Origin: Taxawa tesnikishii (nom. ined.)
Lineage: Eukaryota; Ascomycota; Dothideomycetes; Dothideales
Assembly (NCBI GenBank): GCA_030247885.1
Contig: JAPDRO010000001.1
Location: 1,178,001-1,242,000, forward strand
DNA: 64,000 nt
Reading direction: 5' to 3'
The position numbers were made by a program, and so were the translations under genes. This document shows positions 35,946-47,667 of the stretch, in pieces. How positions within the stretch are numbered: position 1 is the stretch's first letter; every line of letters begins with the position of its first letter. Under the pieces are notes generated by a model, which saw nothing but the letters and a program-made list of their open reading frames with translations, was not told where the DNA came from and did not search any database.

Positions 35946-37767
35946 ATGAAAACGACATCAGTATGGAACTCTTTCCTCGGCGCTGCTCGCAGGACGCCCC
36001 CGTGGACATGCCGCAGCTGCATACGACCCAAGCACTTTGACCGCGTATCCTCGCCTGCATCGCCCGTACGTCAGTATGCCAACGAGGCTGCACAAGCGGT
36101 CAAGCAGCCTAAAAAGAGGGGGACTGGACTGTATGTGCTAGGCGGTACATTGGTTGTGGGCGCAGGTGCAGTGGCCGTCAGTGAGGATGCCAGATATGCA
36201 TGGGCTGCTGCACGGAGAACTGGCAGGGTTGTTTCGACGCTGGCTGTCTGCATCAACGAGTACGTATTCATGCGTAGGAGACTGTCGACCTGTCACTAAA
36301 CATGGACTCAGTTACCGTGTGACGTTGAATCAGAAGCACGACAACCCGGAAGACTACGCGGCGCTCCTCAGGGCCTGCCACAAGCGATGCGCCGAGAGGA
36401 CATTGGTAGTTCTAGAAAAGAACGGATCCATATTCATCAAGTTGGGCCAGCACCTGAGTAGTCTCAACTATCTTCTGCCGTCAGAATGGTGCGAAACCTT
36501 CATCCCCTTGCAGGACAAATGCCCGGTTTCGTCCATCGAGAGCATACAGGAGATGGTGAAAAAGGACACGGGCCGCTCGCTTGAAGACTACTTCTCCGAA
36601 TTTGCAACCACGCCCATTGGAGCCGCATCTTTGGCGCAAGTGCATCTAGCCACGCTAAGGGAGACTGGGGAAAGAGTCGCAGTCAAAGTGCAACACCCAG
36701 CTCTGGACGACTGGGCAAACCTCGATCTCGCACTTACACGCTTCACTTTCAGCACGCTCAAGCGCTTCTTCCCGGAATATGACCTCACATGGCTGAGCGA
36801 AGAGATGGAAGTCAGCCTGCCCAAAGAGCTCGACTTCGCACTCGAAGCGTCCAACGCGCGTCTGGCCCGCGAATACTTCTCCCATGTACCGCGCACACCT
36901 CTCATCATACCCAAAGTGGTCTGGGGCCAACGCCGCATTCTAGTCATGGAGTACGTAACCGGCCACCGCCCTGACGACCTTGCCTATCTGGACGCGAACA
37001 ACATCGATCGTGACGAAGTATCCGCTGCTCTGGCGCGCATCTTCAACGAAATGATTTTCGGTAATGGCGCGCCTCTGCACTGTGACCCGCATGGCGGAAA
37101 CATTGCAGTCAGGCTGAACACGACGCGTCGCTATCCACACAACTTTGACATCGTTCTCTACGACCATGGACTCTACCGCACACCGGATCTGGCTTTGCGC
37201 CGTAGTTATGCGAAGCTCTGGCTTGCTGTCATCGACGCTGACGAAGCTCGCATGCGGAAGTATGCGTACGAAGTCGCTGGCATAAACGATGAGCAGTTTC
37301 CACTGTTTGCGTCTGCGATCACGGGACGTGACTACCGTGTCGTGACTTCCAGCGTAGCCGTGCCGCGCAGCAGCGCCGAGAAAGAGGCAATCAGTGATGC
37401 GCTAGGCGACGGAATGCTCGAACAACTAGTCCAGCTGCTCGGCAGTGTGCCTCGTGTTATCCTACTGATCCTCAAGACGAACGATTTGACGCGCTCGCTG
37501 GACGAGAATCTGCAAACACGGCAAGGACCCGTGAGGACGTTCTTGATCCTGGCGAGGTATGCGGCGAGATGCGTGTATGAGGAGCAGGTCGAAAGGTTGA
37601 GGGGTAGTCTGTGGAAACCAAGAAACCTTTGGGGCTGGGTGTGCGCGTGGGGAGAATACAAGAGGGTCGAGGTCAAGTTAGGGGTGTATGAGGTGTGGTT
37701 GAGGGTGAAGATGCTTTTTGGTTACCAAACGGCCATCCCGGGCATGAGTGGAGATGGAACAAGGTGA
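35946..37767 (+). CDS. MCP2: ABC1/ADCK-family protein, MCP2-like, mitochondrial
   Basis: Two exons (35946-36259, 36312-37767) give 589 residues. The N-terminus is basic and Ser/Arg-rich, like a mitochondrial presequence, followed by a hydrophobic segment (GLYVLGGTLVVGAGAVAVS). The atypical kinase fold of the UbiB/Coq8 family follows: KLGQ (148-151, in the family's KxGQ region), AASLAQVHLA (the alanine-rich loop), VAVKVQHP, ELDFALEASNA, CDPHGGN and LYDHGLYR (the DFG equivalent). The pattern matches yeast Mcp2/Cqd2 and animal ADCK1, which influence mitochondrial lipid and coenzyme Q distribution, rather than Coq8 itself. Confidence 0.9.
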
Positions 37768-39299
37768 GTAGGACGGACTAGATGTATTCTTGCTTGAGGT
37801 TGCATTGAGCGTGGCGTTCATTTGGTTTGAGAGGGAAAGAGGTATAACGTGGGTTATAGAAGTGCGTATGGCATGGCGTGTCCCCACTACATATTGAGAT
37901 GCGAGAGACGCGAATTCGGTACAGTGGTTGTAGGAGGATGAGTGCTCCACTGCTCTACCGTAGGCGTCTCCGTCTCAGGGCTAACCCGAACGTGGTCCTG
38001 GCTCCTCACCTGTTATCTTGTGGAGCCTTGTACTCATCCTATGCAGCTGCTGGCTTCCGCACGTAACTCGCACCCAAGGGTCGTTCATGGTTCGGAATAA
38101 GACGTGGCGAGGCAAAGGGTGAAACCAGGTGTCTTACCTAGGTAGTTCTATCGGAAGGGTTTCCATATGAGTAATTGTTCTTGGTGACCATCCTGTGGCA
38201 GAGCATCTTTGCACAATGCTTTGTGCGTGTCTCTGCGCCGGTCGGAATGTCAGCGGAACAGGGAAGATTGGGAAGGGTTCGCTGAGCCTAATGGTACTAG
38301 AGCAGATATCCTTCGCGATGATGATGGCAGACGGCAGATGACAGACGGCAGATGGTATTTTCGGCTCTTGGCGGGAAAGCGTTGATAAGTCCGTACAGGA
38401 TGCAACCTGTATACCGTTTATACAGATAACAACATTCCAAAAGGCTTGTGTTTGACAAGCTTTGTGCTTTGCAGATCTCCAGGGGTTAGTTGTATAGACA
38501 ATTACTCTCCAACATGCTATTTCTTGCTTTAGCACTCGATCTAATTGGTAATTGGGAAATACAAGCCAACCGCCAAGCGATTTGACAGCGGCAAGCGGGA
38601 CGACGGAACACCTATGTGCAGGAACACCTATGTGCAGGAACCCTTTGAACCCCTCCCACAGAACAGCAACAGCCGAAGAGCAACTACAGCTTCCCATATC
38701 TACATGTATATGATGCTTCTTCCGTCTCTTTTTGTCAGCGTACATGTCGCCTTGAAGCCTACCCCTTTGCAATCTCAGAGGCAGCGATCAATTGGCTGCG
38801 AATCCGCCAATCATGCCCTGCACCGTCAGCATGCAAGGTGAAAATTCGAGCCAAAACAACGCAAGGCGCACGAAACCTTTCGTAGGCTGAGCAGCGTCGC
38901 CATCGCCATCCCCAGCCGGACCGTTGATTCCCTCGTATGCAGGGACTCGTATGCCTAAATGTCAGCAGGAAACAGAGTTTCCGTCGTTTCGCCCTGAAGT
39001 TCTCGACCGTTGCCCTGCCCCGGTAAAATTAACCTATCTGCAAACGCACTGCCCGCCCTTGTCGAGTCCTTTCTCCGGCCTTGCTCCTGCTATCTCTCAC
39101 ATAAGCTCCATCATCGCCATGCATTCCACTTGGCGCCATTGACCTTGCATTGTCTTGCAACACATAAGGCATGGATAACGCACCCCAGACGGCGCCATTA
39201 CTCTGCTATTGACGCGAAACGAAGGGAACCAAACGAAACTAAACGAAACTAACTGAGATCCGCCTCACTAATCACACACGAGAAGACATTCCAACTTCT
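37768..39299. other. 1.5 kb interval without a recognised gene
   Basis: A 16-base unit (aacacctatgtgcagg) is duplicated in tandem at about 38608-38640, and gcagatg/gacagacg units recur near 38330-38356. A 212-codon minus-strand frame at 38134-38772 lacks a convincing start and family match. Confidence 0.5.
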
Positions 39300-40835
39300 A
39301 TGCTCGTACAGGCTCCTAGACCGCGATGGTTCATCGTCATTTTGGCCATCGTTATCTTGGGCCTCATAATCCATCTTCGCCCAGATTATTACCATGAGTA
39401 AGCGGCTTTCTTTGCACTTCTACCAAATGGCATCGCCACTAACGCGAAACACTTCAGAGCTCTCGCACGTGTGCCTCATCTCACGTCTTCTGCCACGAGC
39501 GCACAAGCTCAGAAGACTGATGCCTACATCGACTTTGCGCACAGTCTAGTAGATACCTACAGACGGTCGAAGCCGAATACCCCTCCTCTTCAAAGACTTG
39601 GTGATGCGCCAGCAATTGGCTGGGGTGATCACCATGAGAAGCCCGAGCCACGATTGAACTATGTCAGAATTAACCCGCGCGAATTCAACGCCTTGCTCGA
39701 CGCGCATGATTCATTCCTATCCAAGTCAGCAGAGCTAAACCTCCCGTATCGGAATGGTACTCGAGGTATCGTGACCACAGCAGGCGGCCAGATGATATCT
39801 GTCTTCTTGATCTCTCTTCGCATGATCCGGCGGACAGGCTGCGAGATGCCAGTAGAACTCTTCCTGAGCTCTCAGGACGAATACGACAAATACCTCTGCG
39901 AGACGCTTCTGCCGACCATGAATGCGCGCTGCGTCGTTCTAGCAGACTTCTTCCAGGGAACCATCGTGCTGGAGAAGTACCAATACAAAGTTTTCTCAAT
40001 CCTCCTCTCAAGTTTTGAGGAAGTCCTCCTCCTCGATGCCGATAACTTCCTTGTCAGCGATGCAAACAGAGCATTCGACAGCGAGCCTTATACCTCCTCG
40101 GGCCTGGTATCCTGGCCGGACTTCTGGATCTCCACTGCGCATGCCAAGTTTTACGAGATACAGAATACCACCGTACCGCCCACGAACCTGCGCCAATCCA
40201 CTGAATCTGGCCAACTTCTCGTCAATAAGCGCACTCACTCCTCTGCACTGCTACTCGCGAGTTACTACAACTTTTATGGCCCCGGCTACTATTACCCGCT
40301 GTTGACTCAACACGCGCCCGGTGAAGGCGACAAGGAGACCTTCCTCGCCGGTGCTGCAGGCGTCGGCCTCCCATTCTATCAAGTCGCAGCTCCGGTCGAG
40401 GTGCTCGGGTTTTACGCCGAAGGCAAGCTGAACGGCATTGCGATGCTGCAGCGGGACCCGGTCGACGAATACGCCCAAACCGCTTCATCGAAGACCAAGA
40501 CGAGTCCGGCGCCCTTTGCTGTCCATGCCAACTTTCCCAAATTAAATCCCGTTGGTCTGTTCGGTGTCGATGCGCGAGTGCCGATTGACCAGAACACGGG
40601 CGATCACAGACGGATATGGGGCCCTAAGGGGCAGACGATCAAGACATTTGGAGAGGACCTTGAAAGGGATCTATGGACGGAGATTGAGTACGTGACTTGT
40701 GAATTGGGCGATAAGCTTGAGTCTTGGGCTGCCGAACCCACGAGCAACTGGAAAACAGGTACATGTGAGATGGTCAAGCAGCATATTGAGACCGTTTTTG
40801 GATTTGGCTCCGACAATTGGGGGCGCCAAGATTGA
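39300..40835 (+). CDS. GT71-type mannosyltransferase, Golgi type II membrane protein
   Basis: Two exons (39300-39397, 39458-40835) give 491 residues. Exon 1 encodes a short cytosolic tail and one membrane helix (WFIVILAIVILGLIIHL), typical of Golgi enzymes. The luminal part holds GIVTTAGGQ, the conserved YQYKVFSILLSSFEEVLLLDADNF block with the metal-binding DAD at about 226-228, and TESGQLLVNK. These mark the Mnn1/Mnn2-like alpha-mannosyltransferases that extend cell-wall glycans with GDP-mannose. Whether the linkage is alpha-1,2 or alpha-1,3 cannot be told. Confidence 0.9.
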
Positions 40836-41223
40836 TTCTTGGAGATGCGGTACTTTTTCCCGTTGGTGGCGCTTGTATTTTGGCGTTTGTATGATCGTCG
40901 ATACCCATATACTAGACTTGAATTACAGTCTTGACATGTATTGCTCTTCTTTACACTCGTCGAACCGAACCGCGGAACAGCCTTCTGTGACTACAGCGTG
41001 AACAAGATACCCTCCTGGCTCGCATTATCAATGGCGTGAATGGAAACACGGCATCACGCGACTGTGCATTTACAACCTCGTCATCGTGCTTGACCTTTCC
41101 ATCCTCTTCCCCGCACTCTCGCACTCTTGCGCTATATCACAACAACGACAACGACCCAAAAGGCCAAGTGTAATTCCTAAAGTTTGTCTTCCTACAAAAA
41201 CCAAAACGGTCTACCGACTCACA
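40836..41223. other. Intergenic
   Basis: 3' flank of the GT71 gene and a CT/A-rich promoter for the small ORF. No other feature seen. Confidence 0.5.
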
Positions 41224-41517
41224 ATGTCGCACCTCACCGCCGCCTTGTCACGTACCTCATCCAATTCCTCAAACTCCTCCAATTCAACCAGCTCCACAAC
41301 CACCGAACCCCACACGGTTTCCGATCCGAGTTCACAGCTCCCAAACGATCCCTCGGTCCACAAGTCCAAGTCCGGTATCTTTCCAGACTACCTGACAGAA
41401 GAGGGTAGCCTGCCGGGAAGAGGGACCCCGGGTGGTGACAAACCTGGTGGATCGGGAAACAGAATCTTGGATTGCGATGTTGAGCATGTGAGCGAGCGCG
41501 AGTCAGGCAGAGCCTGA
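41224..41517 (+). CDS. Small Ser/Thr-rich hypothetical protein
   Basis: Single ATG-initiated frame of 97 residues, preceded by a pyrimidine- then A-rich leader like the other genes here. The N-terminal half is Ser/Asn/Thr low complexity; the core KSGIFPDYLTEEGSLPGRG looks like an ordered or conserved motif, then a Gly-rich stretch. No known domain, signal peptide or membrane segment. It could be a short conserved fungal protein; function unknown. Confidence 0.5.
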   Translation: MSHLTAALSRTSSNSSNSSNSTSSTTTEPHTVSDPSSQLPNDPSVHKSKSGIFPDYLTEEGSLPGRGTPGGDKPGGSGNRILDCDVEHVSERESGRA

Positions 41518-42926
41518 GAAGAGAGACGTTGTTGGCCATTGGTGAATGATCGGCAAAAGGAGGCCCGAGAGACGAAAAACGAGAGAATGAAGTGCTGCCC
41601 TGTTTTCATGGTTACAGCAAGGCAGAGTGGGATAGGGTATAGTATCGGGACTCTGGGATGCCTATGGGATACGCTCAATACGAGCCATAGAGCGAGCAGT
41701 TGCTAATCTTGTGATCGTGATAACACGAAGGTTTATGAAGGACAATCTCCCCTTTCCTCCATCGCTCCTTGCGTATCCACAAATATTACGAATGAGGTAA
41801 ACATGCAACACTGCTACATGCTGCAGCATGACTCGGCCTCCTTTCTGCGACCGAACCAACAGAGAATGCCTTGAATGTAGATCTGGCTGGCGAGTCAGCG
41901 TGGTATTTCAGCTTTACCACAAGTTCACGACTCGGATAGCCCGCCGGATGTTGCAGCACCCACAACCATGACGGACTCAGTGAGCTCGGTTGTCTCGGCG
42001 TGCTTGTTAGTGTCATCTGCGCTGGTTGATCGTCTGCCTGGTTTCTGCCCTACTCACGAGCTCGCGTGCGGTTTTTTTGTGACCTTTTGTGAGAAAGGAC
42101 GTCTCGCTGCAGCTTTAAAGGCGTGGCTTCCAAGGGCTTCTGTGGTTGCAGAGCGACACAACACATCCGTAGAGCGTCTTGAATGCCGTTGCTGTATACA
42201 GCACTTTTCCCTGTTACCCTACCTGGCAGGCGTTTCCCTCTCACGGGGCTGCCCCTATCCGGCAGCGCGGTTCGGAAGACTGGTCTCGTGTCATGAAACG
42301 CACTCGGCCCGGGAAAACTTCTGGAAACACCAGAAATCCAGCATATCATGCCACCCGCTGGCCCCGTCCCGAACCCGACACACGACACTGGATGTGAGGC
42401 TGAAAGGCTAGAGAATAGCAGGACGTATCACTTGCTCCTGCATTCTCCGTTCTAGCTAGCCTTAAACCGCCGTGCTCCTAAGCAGCCCGCACCAGGCACT
42501 GCAGATCAACTCCTGGCACATGCAGGGTACCCGCTATGCAAACATGCAACGAAAAAGGCTGAACGTCTGCCAACCACGTCGCGAAAAAACATCAGGTTGC
42601 CGACGAACGGGCTGCGACGCGGACAGGATAGGCGATTTGGTCTCCAGCCCTACATGCCCTGTCATGCCACTCCCATTCTGTCGGTATCGCTAATCATTGC
42701 CTGGGACTGTTCGTCATTCTCCTTCCGTATGTTGGCAGCACGAGGTTGGAAAAAATGTTTCATAAGGAGCCGCTGTAGGATGAGTCGTGTAGGTCGTCCC
42801 GTTATTTCTCTAACCTGTTAATCCTCGATTCTCTACGTCGTTCTCGTACACCCTCGCCCCACTGCCTCGCTCGCTGTGAGACATATTCAAAACCGCATCA
42901 TCCGAAAAGATAAAACAGAAACAATT
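41518..42926. other. Intergenic before protoglobin gene
   Basis: No gene recognised; short overlapping frames only. Confidence 0.5.
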
Positions 42927-44227
42927 ATGGAAGCCCCCGGTTCTATGGAACGGGTGGACCGAGAAGCACTCTTCACGTCCCTGCCAGCTCGAATTCAATT
43001 CCTGCATTCTTTCCTGGAGTTCAGCGCTGGTGAGCAAGGATTTCTGCAGACCGGATCCTCTCAGAGACATATATATATATATATATATATGCTGACTTGA
43101 CTATCCATATACCAGATGATATAGCAGCTCTCGTTGACGGCCAGAAGTACATCCACCAAGTCATTCCTGCTATTGTCAATATCGTCTACAAGAAACTGCT
43201 CAAATACGACATCACTGCTCGGGTGTTTACAACAAGGGACAGTAGAGATGAAGGACCTGTCGAGGCCTGGGTCACGGAAGAGAGTGTACAGATCAAGCAC
43301 AGGAAGATGGTGAGTATATCGTATTTCAGAAGGCCGTACCACAAAGCGAGCCAGGTTGCTGAACGAAGGAAAACAACAGTTTCTCAGGTGGTATCTCACA
43401 AAATTAAACTCCGACCCCAGCAGAATGGAATACTGGGAGTACCTCGACAAAGTCGGGTAAGCAACATGCTTCTTTCCCCCGGCTATCTGAAGCCCCTCAT
43501 TGATATCACAACCCCCAGCCTCATGCACATTGGCCGTGGCCGCCGAAACCCGTTACATGTCGACTACGTCTTCCTCGGCGTCTGCCTCGGCTACATCCAA
43601 GACTCGCTCTTCGAAGCCATCCTCTCGCACCCCAAGCTCACCATCCAACGTAAAATCGCCATCGTCAAGGCGCTCGGAAAAGTCATCTGGATCCAAAACG
43701 ACCTCTTCGCCAAATACCACTCGAGTGACGGGCAGGAGTACGGCCTACCGGAAGACCTGTTGGACGAGGCGGAGGAGCAGCAGGAGGGCTACTTGCACGG
43801 AAAAAGAGTGTTGGGAAAGGACGGCAGCAGCAGCGGCAGCGGCGGCAGCAGCAGCAGCAGCAGTGGAGGCAGCAACGACTATAGCAGCGACGGCGGCAGC
43901 GTCCTCGGCAGAGACAACGGCAAGACGTCGCTCGGCCGCCCCATCGAAGAGGCCGACCACATGTCCCCCGGCGGCCGGTGTCCCTTCAGCGGCATGAGCC
44001 GTCGCGACCGCGAGGAGGCGCTCGAGGGACAGCGCTTCGCGACGCCGAGCCAGGCGAGACCGGCAATACCGACGCGGGCCAAGACCTCGCCGCCCAAGAC
44101 GCAGCAGGGGGCCGGCAATCTGCAATCCCACCTCCCGAAACCCAGGGTCAAGGTCGCAACGGAGGGGATGTTGACGCCCGCGAGCGAGGCCGCCGTGAGC
44201 AGGAGCTCATCGATGAAGACGAAGTAA
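42927..44227 (+). CDS. Protoglobin-domain protein with disordered Cys-Pro tail
   Basis: Exons 42927-43029, 43116-43309, 43380-43456 and 43519-44227 give 360 residues; introns 86, 70 and 62 bases. Residues about 10-190 are a globin-sensor/protoglobin fold as found in many filamentous fungi: LPARIQFLHSFLEF, YIHQVIPAIVNIVYKKLLKYD, HRKMFLRWYLTKL and KALGKVIWIQNDLFAKY. The probable proximal heme ligand is His128 in GLMHIGRG. The tail is disordered, first Ser/Gly-rich (SGSGGSSSSSSGGS, coded by agc/ggc repeats), then GGRCPFSGMSRR (Cys279), a Cys-Pro motif like heme regulatory motifs. There is no output domain of bacterial type, so the function (gas sensing, NO handling, heme buffering) is open. Confidence 0.88.
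43069..43090. repeat. (at)n microsatellite inside intron 1
   Basis: Eleven AT units within the first intron of the protoglobin gene. Confidence 0.95.
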
Positions 44228-44769
44228 GAGATCCCCCCTCCCCCCCCCCCCCCCACAAGTAGACAAGGAGGACGAGGAGAAGAAGGATGCAGGAGTGCGC
44301 TGATCAGCTTAGGGTCGAACAGTCTACGACCTAGTCTCGTACTGCAAGATGTCGGATCCATGTGGACGGAGTGGATCACCAGGGAGTGGACGCAGAATTC
44401 TGATACCGAAGGGTTCGTGATGCTGGCGCCTGTAAAATCCGAGGATCAGTAAGAACATGAAGTGAGAGGAGTGTGTGTGGGGGTTGGGATTGTAGTGGAG
44501 TTGACTTTGGGAAGGGGTTGAGCGGGCTGGGTGAGTCCTGAGGCGTTGGAGGTTCTTGGGCACGAAATGGAAAGGCAGGGAAGTCCGGTGTTTTGGAGGT
44601 TTCTTGGGATATGTCATGCAATGAACGGCCTTTGAACAGACGGGATTCGAATACGGGTCAGAGCCGATGGCTTGGGTAAAGTCATGCAGTTTATGCTCTC
44701 CTCGGATTGCGCACCGCAAAAATCTTCTAGTCTATTCCACAACCGTTGTTCCATGCATTTCCTTCCCGT
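44228..44769. other. Convergent 3' region with poly-C tract
   Basis: Begins with a C-rich tract (about 44233-44254) directly after the protoglobin stop. No gene seen. Confidence 0.6.
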
Positions 44770-46907
44770 CTAAGCATCCAACTTCAACTCATCAAGCAGA
44801 CGATCGATCTTGCCCAACAGGATCTGATAGTTCATCGCGTCCTGGGCAAACTCGTCACCCGCAATCTCTCCATCCAGCGTCCTGATTATACCTCCACCAG
44901 CAGTAGCGTCCGCAAGTGCGTTGCCCAGTTTCTGCTCCCGCATGGCCTGGATCTCTTCTTCGTCAAGAATCGCATCTGGCGAGAAAACGTCCTTACCCGG
45001 CAGCTGATGCGCGTCGCCGCCGTCGGGGAGGTCAGACTCATCCATCATCTCATCGAGGCCGGCGTCTTCGAACCTCAGCCGGAAGCGCTCGGAGAGATAA
45101 TAGCGAATACTACGGTCATTCGTCAGCGACAAAGGTTCGGGAGCGGGGTGGTAGAGAAAAAAGAAGAAGAAGAAGAAGAAGAAGGGAAACATACTCATCG
45201 ACCAACTCGACCGTATCGGTTTCCTGTCTCCCCTTTATCCTAGCCGCCGACTCTCTCACCAACTCCTTGAAGTCGTCCTCGTCGATGAAGCGCTCGAGTC
45301 TGTACGCGATGAACCTCGCGCCAAACTCCTCCAACCTGTGCACGCGCGTATCCCAGCCCGCGCGCACGACGTCGTAGATGTCGATGATGTCCTCGAGGTC
45401 CGTCTCGCCGCGCGGGTTCTCCGACTCGACGACCGAGGCGGCGCCGTTGCCCAGGGTGCTGATGATCTGCGCGGCGCGCTGCTTCAGCTTCTCGACGAAC
45501 AGCAGGTCGGCCGCAAACAGCACGTCTACCGCCACGTCGAGCGGGAAGTCCGCCCTCTCCGTGTACAGGAAGTTCAGCACAATCTGCAGCACGCGTGGCG
45601 AGCAGTCGATCGGGATGATCTGCAGGTGCGGTGTTTCTTGGGCCTCGCGGAAGCCGGATGAGAACATGGTGGCGAAGAACTCGGAGCGCAGGAGCATGGC
45701 ACGATGTGCCGGGAAGAGCACGGATTGCTGCCGTGGGCGCGTCCGCGAGGGTGAGCGTGAGTGTGACGAGAAGTTGCCGATGGGGATGCCGTTTAGTGGG
45801 CCTTCGGTTTTCCGCACCGACGGTGTCGGTGCACGCTCCAGCTCCTCCTGTTCTTCGTCCAGTGGCTCATCGGCGCGGAGAAGCACGTCGGCAAAGATGC
45901 GGTTGTCGCGGTCCCATCTCACGTCGTCCGCCTTCTCCGTCGGGACGTGCACCTTGTGCTTCAGCACATTGTTCTCGAACCATGCTGCCAGCTGATCTCT
46001 GCCTCTGTTCACCTCATCCGTCCTCCGCTGTCTCGCCAACCGCCTATCGCCGCCTTCTATGATGCTCTCGAAGAGTCTTTCAATCTCCAGTTGCCTGCTC
46101 AGCTTATCTATTCCCGTCAAGATGGTCTGCTCTTCCTCTCCTTCGCCCAAATCTGCGGAGACCTCTCCAAAGTATAGATAACGTATCGCTGTCTCGAAAG
46201 ACTGTGTTGCTATGCTTTCCGACAGTTTCCATGATGTGGTTTCGGGCTTGGCAGCGAGCTTCTTTGCAAAGTATGGCGATCTGGCTGACAGGATGAACTT
46301 GTGAAGTGCGAAAGAGGCGTCGTAGGTGCTGAGGGTGATGTCCGATGTCTTGGGTTCTTCTCTAGCGAGCAAAGAGGTGACGTGACCGGCCAGTGGCTGG
46401 AGAGGGTCTGTCGACTTGGAGTAATCATACTGCAAGAGCAGGTTTCGTATCCTGTCGTTCAAGGCATTGTAGAGGCAGCGCTCGCCTTGGAAAGTGTCGC
46501 GTTCGCAGAGGGCGCCGGATTCAAGAAGGAGCTGTACAACTTCGAAGTGTCCGCAGAGACTAGCCTTGTGTAGAAGCCTTAGCAGACGTCCAGGGTATGT
46601 ATCAGCAAAAGAACAGGAGCGCTTGCTGCAGGCCTCACGCGGGAGGCGAACTGCAAGACGCCGGACTGGGACGGCGCCGGCTTACCAGGATCAGGGGAGT
46701 ATAGTCGAACCTATCCCTCGCATTGATGTTGACGCCCTTTGAGATGTGCTCCTGGCAGACTTTGAGATCTCCTCTCCTGCAACCTTCGCAGAATATGCGG
46801 AAGTCATCGCTCAAGTCCAGAGGATTGTCTTCCTTTAGCCGTCCAGCGGAGATCTCCTGTTTCTCAGCATGGAGGGCGGCCTCGATGGCGAATTTGTTAA
46901 TCGGCAT
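44770..46907 (-). CDS. Ankyrin and tandem-BTB domain protein
   Basis: Three exons (46907-46686, 46564-45195, 45109-44770) give 643 residues; introns 121 and 85 bases. N-terminal ankyrin repeats (GDLKVCQEHISKGVNINARD, then across intron 1 SLCGHFEVVQLLLESGALCE) are followed by two BTB/POZ domains: DITLSTYDASFALHKFILSARSPYF and VLFPAHRAMLLRSEFFATMFSSGF. The arrangement matches ABTB1/BPOZ-type proteins, likely adaptors for Cul3 ubiquitin ligases (family inference). A DE-rich linker separates the two BTB domains. Intron 2 contains a (gaa)n tract near 45160-45184. Confidence 0.88.
45160..45184. repeat. (gaa)n tract in intron
   Basis: About eight units, forming the polypyrimidine side of the intron on the coding strand, shortly after the donor. 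Confidence 0.85.
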
Positions 46908-47667
46908 GGTGATGGTGACGGGCGCCTATCGCAATGTCACGAAAACGGCTGCTACAGAATTATTGCCTGGGCAAATAATGCCTCGCAGCGATAAGATAGC
47001 GAGCGAAGTGGCGGAGGAGTTGCTTATGACGCCACGCGCCGTTTCCTCCACAGGGTCTTCCTGCATGTCTGCACGGGGGTGGCCGAGTCGCCTGTGCTTG
47101 AGCTTGCGCTTGTGCTTGCGCTTGTGCTCGCGCTTGTGCTTGTGCGCGTTGCCAGGCACACGAGCTTCCATGGACGGAGACAGCACTCGCACTCACTGCT
47201 CGCATGCCTGACATCTGCTGTGCTTTCCCGTTCGCGTGTCTCGGACGGCCGCTGTATGGCTGGCTGATGCTCAAATCCGTCCTCGCGGCGGAGAAGAAAA
47301 AACGGTGGGACGGAAGTGTATCTGTCGCGTGCCCGGCTAACACACATGGACGGGCGCGTAAACGTCGCGTCGCGGCGATGATGTGGACAAAACCTGCATA
47401 GAGCCCGGAGGTTTGCCGAGGCCGCACTTTAGCACCGATCCGGCTTAGCTTAGCGTTGTTGCCGGGACAGAATGTTTGGATTCGATGATACTCATGCCTC
47501 CACTAAAAGAGAGCCGCATGGCTACATGTCCGTACCGCTGACTGCATCGTCCATTGGAAAGCATTGCCTGTTGCTGCATCCTCACGCTCGCTGCTTTTCC
47601 TTCCTCATAGAATGACCCAAACATAGTCGTATACATACAGGATCCCATCACACTCGTTCGCACAAAC
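46908..47667. promoter_or_regulatory. Divergent promoter region BTB gene/NIMA
   Basis: Start codons 760 bases apart on opposite strands. It contains a degenerate cttgtg/cttgcg hexamer array at about 47094-47146. Confidence 0.5.
47094..47146. repeat. Degenerate (gcttgng)n hexamer-type array
   Basis: Repeats of gcttgt/gcttgc with changes; the complement reads caagcgcaagcacaag, similar in style to the gagcaa array at 50919. Confidence 0.8.

Noticed and set aside
38134-38772. 212-codon minus-strand frame
   Set aside because: No ATG at the start and no recognisable motif; crosses small tandem duplications.
44630-44720. Possible tRNA (ttcgaatccc T-loop-like stretch on minus strand)
   Set aside because: The upstream sequence cannot pair into an acceptor stem or D arm, and no A-box fits.
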